A DNA stretch of 12,270 bases from Chloroflexota bacterium. GTDB taxonomy: Bacteria; Chloroflexota; Dehalococcoidia; GIF9; UBA5629. Position numbers and translations under genes: made by a program. This document shows, one piece after another, positions 7,575 to 12,270 of the stretch; positions within the stretch are counted from its first letter, which is position 1; the number at the start of each line of letters is the position of its first letter. Below the pieces are notes generated by a model, which did no database searches, had not been told where the DNA came from, and worked only from the letters and a program-made list of their open reading frames with translations. The stretch lies in NCBI GenBank assembly GCA_020354105.1, contig CP070642.1:1528674-1540943 (forward strand). The letters run 5' to 3'.

Positions 7575-7604
7575 ATTATACCCTTGGCCTGTCCCTCTTG
7601 TCTA
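7575..7604 (-). promoter_or_regulatory. sigma-70-type promoter for hpt-ade, predicted leaderless
   Basis: Reading the minus strand, TAGACA (7599-7604, five of six bases of the consensus) is followed after 18 bases by a perfect TATAAT (7575-7580). Only 7 bases separate the -10 box from the GTG of hpt, so transcription should start on the start codon. The lack of a ribosome site before the GTG fits this. Just upstream of the -35 box are tandem ACTGT copies (ACTGTACTGT, about 7605-7614), which might be part of an operator. The promoter lies in the 74-base gap after the VWA gene, so hpt and ade need not depend on the MoxR transcript. Confidence 0.65.
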
Positions 7605-7641
7605 TACAGTACAGTGTATCTGTGGTCTCATTTTAAGGCTG

Positions 7642-8811
7642 TCAGCGCTTGACGATTAGCTTTTTGACGGCTTGCTGTAGTCCTTCGATGGTGAGTTCGA
7701 ACATTGGGAAGATTTTTTTGATCATCGTGATTGTAGATTCGTTCCAGTAGTGTGGCGCTTCGGGGTTTAGCCAGACACAGTGGTTGAAATGGTCAGCGAC
7801 TTGCTTAAGGCGGACTATTCCCGGCTTGTAGTTTCTTTCATAGTAGTAAATAGCACCGTAAACACTGTTTAGTTCCGATGGGGCCATCCAGGCATCTCCT
7901 ACCATTATAACTTTGTAATCCTGCTCCATGGTGTGCAGGATATGTTCGGTGCTTACTCCGTCCCGGCGCTCGATGTCTTTGTAAACGTAGTCGTATATGC
8001 AGTTGTGAAAGTAGTAGTATTGAAAATCCTTGAAATGTGTGCTGCGGTGAGCTGCCGAGAAGAGCAAGCTGCAGAGGTGAGCGAAGGGATCCATTGAGCC
8101 ACCAACGTCCATGAGTAGGAGAAGCTTAACTTTATTCTTTCGGCTTCGTCTCCAGATTAAATCTATGTCGCCAGCATTTTTAGCTGTGGCGTCGATTGTT
8201 TTGTCTAGGTCTAGCTCATCCTCTGGGCCGGTGCGATTCAGTTGGCGTAGCCCTTTTAAAGCGACTTCAATCTGGCGGATGTCGAGTGTTAGGTCTTGAC
8301 GGTAGTTGCGGAATTGTCTTTGTTCGGCAATTTGGATAGCACTCCTGCCTCCTCCTCCACCACCAATCCTGAAGCCAGTCGGATGTTGTCCAGAATGTCC
8401 AAAAGGTGAGGTACCTCCTCTACCTATCCAGTAGTCTCCCCCGTCATGTTGCTCAGTTTGTTCCCTTAGCCTTTTTTCAAGCTCCTCGAGCAGTTCATCC
8501 AAATCCATAATGTCCAGCAACGCCCGTTCCTCTTCAGTAAGGAGCATTCTGTTGAAGGGGTCTTTTAGCCAGCTAAGGATTTGCTCCGAAATTTCTGGTG
8601 GAGCTTTTATGCCTTTGAAGTATTCTTGAAAAGCTACATCATAGTGGTCGAAGTAGGACTCGCTTTTTACCAGTATGGCTCGGGCGAGATAATAGAAATC
8701 GGTCAGATTGGAGATGTAACCTTTGGATAGAGCTTCCATGAGGGTCATCCATTCTGTAATTGAAACGGGCACCTTTCTTTCTCTTAAGGTGTAGAAAAAG
8801 TTTGTAAACAT
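7642..8811 (-). CDS. von Willebrand factor A domain protein, CoxE-like, partner of the MoxR ATPase
   Basis: This 389-residue cytoplasmic protein has no signal peptide or membrane helix. The N-terminal part (about 1-120) is helical and charged, ending in an acidic stretch (DLDELLEELEKRL). A glycine-rich linker with six glycines lies at about 150-155. The VWA domain starts near 228, with its metal site as DVGGSMD at 235-241. The usual form is DxSxS, so the first serine is glycine here. I recall DVGGSM from a subset of CoxE-like proteins. VGDAWMAP at about 304-311 probably supplies the later metal-site aspartate (D306). The gene lies 36 bases after the MoxR ATPase gene; ATPase plus VWA pairs such as RavA-ViaA act as chaperones inserting cofactors or remodelling complexes. 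The client here is unknown. CoxE is a distant relative, and no CO dehydrogenase genes are in view. Confidence 0.88.
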   Translation of the reverse strand: MFTNFFYTLRERKVPVSITEWMTLMEALSKGYISNLTDFYYLARAILVKSESYFDHYDVAFQEYFKGIKAPPEISEQILSWLKDPFNRMLLTEEERALLDIMDLDELLEELEKRLREQTEQHDGGDYWIGRGGTSPFGHSGQHPTGFRIGGGGGGRSAIQIAEQRQFRNYRQDLTLDIRQIEVALKGLRQLNRTGPEDELDLDKTIDATAKNAGDIDLIWRRSRKNKVKLLLLMDVGGSMDPFAHLCSLLFSAAHRSTHFKDFQYYYFHNCIYDYVYKDIERRDGVSTEHILHTMEQDYKVIMVGDAWMAPSELNSVYGAIYYYERNYKPGIVRLKQVADHFNHCVWLNPEAPHYWNESTITMIKKIFPMFELTIEGLQQAVKKLIVKR

Positions 8812-8847
8812 TCGAGTTCCTATTGTTATTTATTAGTATGAAATCTC

Positions 8848-9705
8848 TTAGTTGTCCGAAGTACCTGTAGTTTGTTTTTTCTTCATAAAAGTATTTATGA
8901 AATAAGCATAATCTGTTTCTTTCTTCAGCAAACTGCCGGCGAAGGGAATATCGGCAGTTATTGCTTCGTCAGGTGTGCCGCTGGCGATAAGTACACGAAT
9001 CCAATCTATCAGTTCGCTTGTTGATGGTTTTTTACGGAAGTCGTCGATCTTCCGTAGTGAGTAGAATGTTGCCAAAGCCTGGCGAAGTAAATTACCCCTG
9101 ATATCAGGGAAGTGAACCTTTACTATTTCCTCCATGAGCGCAGGGTCAGGGAATTCAATGTAGTGGAATATGCAACGTCTTAGAAAGGCGTCGGGAAGTT
9201 CTTTTTCGGCATTGCTGGTTATTGCTACTATGGGTCGATGGGTAGCTACAATTGTCTCCCCTGTCTCTGGGATATAAAAACTCATCTCATCTAACTCATT
9301 TAGCAAGTCGTTAGGAAACTCGAGATCGGCTTTGTCCACCTCGTCAATGAGGAGCACAACCTCCTCTTTGGAGGCGAAGGCCTCTCCCAATTTACCCAAT
9401 TTTATGTATTGTCTTATATCGGAGATATCTTTATCTCCGAAGCGGCTGTCATTCAGTCTTTGGACGGTATCATAGACATAAAGGCCTTCTTGGGCTTTGG
9501 TGGTTGATTTTATGTTCCAGACTATTAACCTCTTGTCAAGACCTCTGGCGATACTGTGGGCCAGGAGTGTTTTTCCTGTTCCAGGTTCGCCTCTAACCAA
9601 CAAAGGCCTCTTTAAAGCTATGGCTACATTAACAGCATTTCTGAGGGCTTCGGAGGTAACATAATCGTGCGAGCCTTTAAATTTGTCAAAACCATCATTA
9701 GCCAT
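8848..9705 (-). CDS. MoxR-family AAA+ ATPase
   Basis: This AAA+ ATPase of about 285 residues probably remodels or activates a protein complex together with the VWA protein encoded 36 bases downstream. Walker A is GEPGTGKT at 39-46, Walker B LLIDEVDKAD at 118-127, sensor 1 is TSN at 163-165, and the DAFLRRC segment with the arginine finger is at about 172-178. WNIKSTTKAQEGLYVYD at about 63-79 is typical of the MoxR subgroup found next to CoxE-like VWA genes. I prefer the ATG at 9705 because family members begin near MANDGFDKFKGSHDYV. GGAGG lies 12 bases upstream, rather far. The frame is open to a GTG at 9774, which would add 23 residues and has no ribosome site, so a 308-residue form is the alternative. 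The C-terminal lid region (about 190-285) looks complete. No strong promoter is visible in front of it. Confidence 0.92.
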   Translation of the reverse strand: MANDGFDKFKGSHDYVTSEALRNAVNVAIALKRPLLVRGEPGTGKTLLAHSIARGLDKRLIVWNIKSTTKAQEGLYVYDTVQRLNDSRFGDKDISDIRQYIKLGKLGEAFASKEEVVLLIDEVDKADLEFPNDLLNELDEMSFYIPETGETIVATHRPIVAITSNAEKELPDAFLRRCIFHYIEFPDPALMEEIVKVHFPDIRGNLLRQALATFYSLRKIDDFRKKPSTSELIDWIRVLIASGTPDEAITADIPFAGSLLKKETDYAYFINTFMKKKQTTGTSDN

Positions 9706-9896
9706 TGTTCCAACTTGCCTCCATTGTTCTAATCTTTTTGGTACACCGTCGCTAATTGTAGTAGATATTTGCACTTAAGGCAATTTGGCCAGTTAAAACT
9801 ATTCTGAGGTGTAGTCTTTTTAGTGGTAGTAACATACGGAGGGCACAATAGCTCACGATAAATCGGGAAATTGTGGGGGAAGGGGGTTAAGAACTC

Positions 9897-9925
9897 TTGA
9901 CAATGAACAAATTTAATGTTATACT
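9897..9925 (+). promoter_or_regulatory. strong sigma-70-type promoter for rpoB
   Basis: A perfect -35 box TTGACA (9897-9902), a 17-base spacer and TATACT (9920-9925, five of six bases of the consensus) make a near-ideal housekeeping promoter. Transcription should start near 9932, leaving an untranslated leader of about 128 bases before the rpoB ATG. A strong promoter directly before rpoB suggests that rpoB, and presumably rpoC after it, are transcribed independently of any ribosomal protein operon. In many bacteria rpoB instead follows rplL. Confidence 0.8.
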
Positions 9926-10024
9926 TCTTGTTTACTGTATTGAAATGCCTTGTTGGTTTCTTATTAATTTTTTCCCCCACTACAATCCCTAATTACGATT
10001 TGACTCTTGGTTGACGTACCGCTT

Positions 10025-10042
10025 TTGAGACATGTGTCTTAA
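10025..10042 (+). other. small hairpin in the rpoB leader
   Basis: TTGAGAC (10025-10031) can pair with GTCTTAA (10036-10042) around a 4-base ATGT loop, giving 7 bp with one G-U pair. It ends about 17 bases before the rpoB start codon, just upstream of the ribosome site (GGGAG, 10051-10055). No U-run fit for a terminator follows. It could modulate translation, or be chance. Confidence 0.3.
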
Positions 10043-10059
10043 TTTCTGATGGGAGAGCT

Positions 10060-12270
10060 ATGTCTATTTCATTAGTGCCTGAAAAACGTAACATTGCCTC
10101 GGGACAGAGGAAATCATTTGCCAAGCTACCTGAAGTGTTGGAAATCCCTAATCTTATCAAAGTTCAACTTGATTCCTTTCGCTGGTTTCAAGAAGAGGGT
10201 TTAAAGGAGCTTCTCCAAGAAGTTTCACCCATTTATGATTTTACTGGTACACGGCTAGAGTTACATTTTGCTGGTTACGAGTTTCGTCAACCTCCATTCT
10301 CAGTGGACCAATGTCGTCAGCGTGATATGGCATATGCAGCTCCGCTTTATGTTAGAGCCAAATTATTAGTTAAAGAGACCGGAGAGATTAAAGAGCAGGA
10401 AATATTCTTTGGTGACTTTCCTCTTATGACCGATAAGGGCACCTTTATAATCAGTGGTGCGGAAAGAGTAGTGGTCAATCAACTGCTTCGCTCGCCGGGT
10501 ATTTATTTTAGCTTACAAGAAGACCCGACTAGCGGGCGTGAGCTATGCTCTGCCAAGTTGATTCCAGAACATGGCGCATGGCTGGAGTTTGAAACTTCTA
10601 ACAGAGATGTAATTTTTGTAAAAGTGGATGGTAAGAGGAAGATTCCCGTCGTGATTTTGCTACGTGCCATAGGCTACGATGGTGATAGCGAACTGCTGGA
10701 GCTTTTCCAGGATGTGGAAACATCTTCAGATCATAGCTTTATACAATCTACAATAGAGAGAGAACCTTCTATTAAGACTAGGGAAGAAGCACTGATCGAT
10801 ATTTATAAACGATTGCGACCTGGTGAACCACCTACTGTTGAGAATGCTCAGGGTTTACTGAACAATCTTTTCTTTAATCCTAGACGTTATGACCTAGGAA
10901 GAGTTGGACGCTATAAGCTTAACAATAGATTGGGGGTTAATGTCGATGAGCGTCGTCGTTGTTTAAACAAGGAAGATTTTATAGAAATAGTGAAGCGTAT
11001 CATCAAAATTAACAATGGAATTGAAGAACCGGATGATATCGATCACCTGCGTAATCGACGTGTGCGGACGGCGGGGCACCTTATACAAAATCAATTTCGC
11101 ATTGGATTGCTGCGTTTAGAACGGACGATTAAGGAACGCATGAGTATAGTTGGTCCGGAAGCTGCTATCCCCTCTACCTTGATTAATAACCGTCCTATAG
11201 TTGCTGCCATGAGAGAGTTTTTTGGTGGCTCTCAGCTCTCACAATTCATGGATCAAACCAACCCCTTGGCTGAACTGACTCATAAACGACGTCTTTCTGC
11301 AATGGGACCTGGTGGACTTTCCCGCGAGCGCGCTGGATTTGATGTTCGAGACGTGCATCACTCGCATTACGGGAAAATCTGCCCTATTGAGACGCCGGAA
11401 GGGCCAAATATCGGCCTCATTGGCTCACTGGCAACTTATGCCTCAGTTAATGACTATGGTTTTATACAGACACCCTATCGCAAGGTAATCCACGAGGTGC
11501 CTAATAAGATTGAAAACCTTATAGACAGAACCCTTTTGGAGGACATAACTGATTCCAGTGGAAAAGTCATTGCTGCCAAAAAGAGCTTATTGACTAAAGA
11601 TATTGCTAAAAAAATTGCCTCTCTATCTCGTCGCAACATAAAGATTGTTCCATTTGTATCTGATAAGATTGAATACTTAACCGCCGACGAGGAAGAGCGT
11701 TATACCATTGCTCAAGCTAATGCTCTTCTTAGCCCAAAAAATGAATTCGTTGAGGATAGAATCGGGGTCATAAGAGGTGGCAAATATCTTAAGGAACCTA
11801 CAGATAAAATAGATTTTATGGATGTATCACCGAAACAGGTTTTCAGTGTCACTACATCTCTAATCCCGTTCCTCGAGCACGATGATGCTAACAGAGCTCT
11901 AATGGGGTCAAATATGCAGCGTCAAGCTGTACCTTTGCTTCGTCCGGAGGCTCCTTTGATAGCTACAGGGATGGAAAAGGAAGTGGCTAAATACAGTGGA
12001 CAGGTTATCTTTGCCAGGGAGGATGGCAAGGTCGTTTCAGTTGATAATACTCAGGTTACGATTGTCGACGAAAATGGAAATGAACATGCCTATCCGCTAA
12101 TGAAATTTGTTCGAACTAATCAAGGAACATGTGTCAATCAGCGTCCTGTAGTGTCTAAGGGTGATAAGGTCAAAAAGGGGCAAGTTATAGTCGATGGTTC
12201 AGCGACAGACCATGGTGAGCTTGCCTTAGGACAGAATATTCTTTGCGCCTTCATGAGCTGGCGAGGGTAT
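10060..12270 (+). CDS. rpoB: RNA polymerase beta subunit, N-terminal 737 residues; 3' end outside the window
   Basis: The beta subunit forms much of the active-site cleft of RNA polymerase. I translated this frame throughout and it stays open from the ATG at 10060 to the last base with no frameshift. Marks in order: RKSFAKLPEVLEIPNLIKVQ near residues 18-37; GTFIISGAERVVVNQLLRSP at about 127-146; the rifampicin-cluster region GGSQLSQFMDQTNPL at 389-403 and LTHKRRLSAMGPGGL at 406-420; HYGKICPIETPEGPNIGLIG at 436-455; and DDANRALMGSNMQRQAVPLL at 608-627. The equivalents of E. coli Q513, D516, H526, R529 and S531 are all unchanged, so the rifampicin-site core looks wild type. No large lineage insert is seen in this part. 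GGGAG at 10051-10055 lies 4 bases before the ATG. A typical bacterial beta subunit has over 1,100 residues, so at least a third is missing beyond the window. Confidence 0.98.
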   Translation, partial: MSISLVPEKRNIASGQRKSFAKLPEVLEIPNLIKVQLDSFRWFQEEGLKELLQEVSPIYDFTGTRLELHFAGYEFRQPPFSVDQCRQRDMAYAAPLYVRAKLLVKETGEIKEQEIFFGDFPLMTDKGTFIISGAERVVVNQLLRSPGIYFSLQEDPTSGRELCSAKLIPEHGAWLEFETSNRDVIFVKVDGKRKIPVVILLRAIGYDGDSELLELFQDVETSSDHSFIQSTIEREPSIKTREEALIDIYKRLRPGEPPTVENAQGLLNNLFFNPRRYDLGRVGRYKLNNRLGVNVDERRRCLNKEDFIEIVKRIIKINNGIEEPDDIDHLRNRRVRTAGHLIQNQFRIGLLRLERTIKERMSIVGPEAAIPSTLINNRPIVAAMREFFGGSQLSQFMDQTNPLAELTHKRRLSAMGPGGLSRERAGFDVRDVHHSHYGKICPIETPEGPNIGLIGSLATYASVNDYGFIQTPYRKVIHEVPNKIENLIDRTLLEDITDSSGKVIAAKKSLLTKDIAKKIASLSRRNIKIVPFVSDKIEYLTADEEERYTIAQANALLSPKNEFVEDRIGVIRGGKYLKEPTDKIDFMDVSPKQVFSVTTSLIPFLEHDDANRALMGSNMQRQAVPLLRPEAPLIATGMEKEVAKYSGQVIFAREDGKVVSVDNTQVTIVDENGNEHAYPLMKFVRTNQGTCVNQRPVVSKGDKVKKGQVIVDGSATDHGELALGQNILCAFMSWRGY

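Larger units (their letters stand above)
9775..10059. other. divergent intergenic region between the MoxR gene and rpoB
   Basis: This 285-base gap separates oppositely transcribed genes. It holds a strong rpoB promoter (9897-9925), a GTGGGGGAA/TTCCCCCAC inverted repeat framing it (9873-9881 and 9972-9980), and a leader hairpin before rpoB. On the minus strand I find no convincing -35/-10 pair for the MoxR gene. An 83-codon minus-strand frame here does not look like protein and I do not call it. Confidence 0.6.

Noticed and set aside
9729..9980. Minus-strand open frame of 83 codons covering the rpoB promoter and the MoxR gene start
   Set aside because: Its composition (Lys, Asn, Thr, Cys rich) does not look like a protein. 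It overlaps the MoxR coding start and covers a near-perfect promoter.
11218..11305. Possible rifampicin-resistance changes in rpoB
   Set aside because: The main resistance positions (E. coli Q513, D516, H526, R529, S531 equivalents) are wild type. The T, L and M substitutions at neighbouring positions look like ordinary lineage variation.
1..12270. CRISPR arrays, tRNA or rRNA genes, insertion sequences, phage or toxin-antitoxin genes
   Set aside because: I looked for repeated spaced units, cloverleaf-like sequence, transposase motifs and small paired genes and saw none.

Overview
This window looks like bacterial chromosomal housekeeping DNA of moderate GC. It most likely comes from a Chloroflexota lineage, possibly Dehalococcoidia. 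That assignment rests on the feel of the RpoB and GlyRS sequences, the Cache/HAMP/GAF HisKA_3 kinase and the gene mix. It is an inference, not a database result. There are no insertion sequences, CRISPR arrays, tRNAs, rRNAs or phage genes that I can see.

Layout from left to right: (1) 1-615, plus strand, is the 3' end of glycyl-tRNA synthetase. (2) 616-896 has no intact gene but holds two short overlapping coding-like stretches in different frames, perhaps a decayed gene. (3) 897-3637 is a two-gene signalling operon, a membrane Cache-HAMP-GAF histidine kinase and a NarL/LuxR-type response regulator. The two share one base at the stop/start junction, and a 13-bp hairpin terminator follows. (4) 3824-4216 is a stand-alone receiver protein with no output domain. 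(5) On the minus strand, read right to left from 9705 to 4294, are a MoxR-type AAA+ ATPase, a CoxE-like von Willebrand A protein, hypoxanthine phosphoribosyltransferase, adenine deaminase and a FabK/nitronate monooxygenase family flavoprotein. (6) 10060-12270, plus strand, is the first 737 codons of rpoB, cut by the window edge and divergent from the MoxR gene.

Several genes work together. Adenine deaminase (adenine to hypoxanthine) and Hpt (hypoxanthine plus PRPP to IMP) form a two-step adenine salvage route, 18 bases apart. A near-consensus promoter sits so close to the hpt GTG that the mRNA is predicted to be leaderless. The MoxR ATPase and VWA protein form a typical ATPase/metal-binding-adaptor pair of the RavA-ViaA type whose client is unknown. 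The kinase and its NarL-type regulator form a classic two-component system, with the lone receiver as a possible second target or phosphate sink.

I do not see a clearly new large system. The items most worth a second look are the predicted leaderless hpt mRNA, the MoxR-VWA pair with its non-canonical MIDAS motif, the orphan receiver, the coding-like debris after glyS, and the rpoB promoter framed by a long-spaced inverted repeat.
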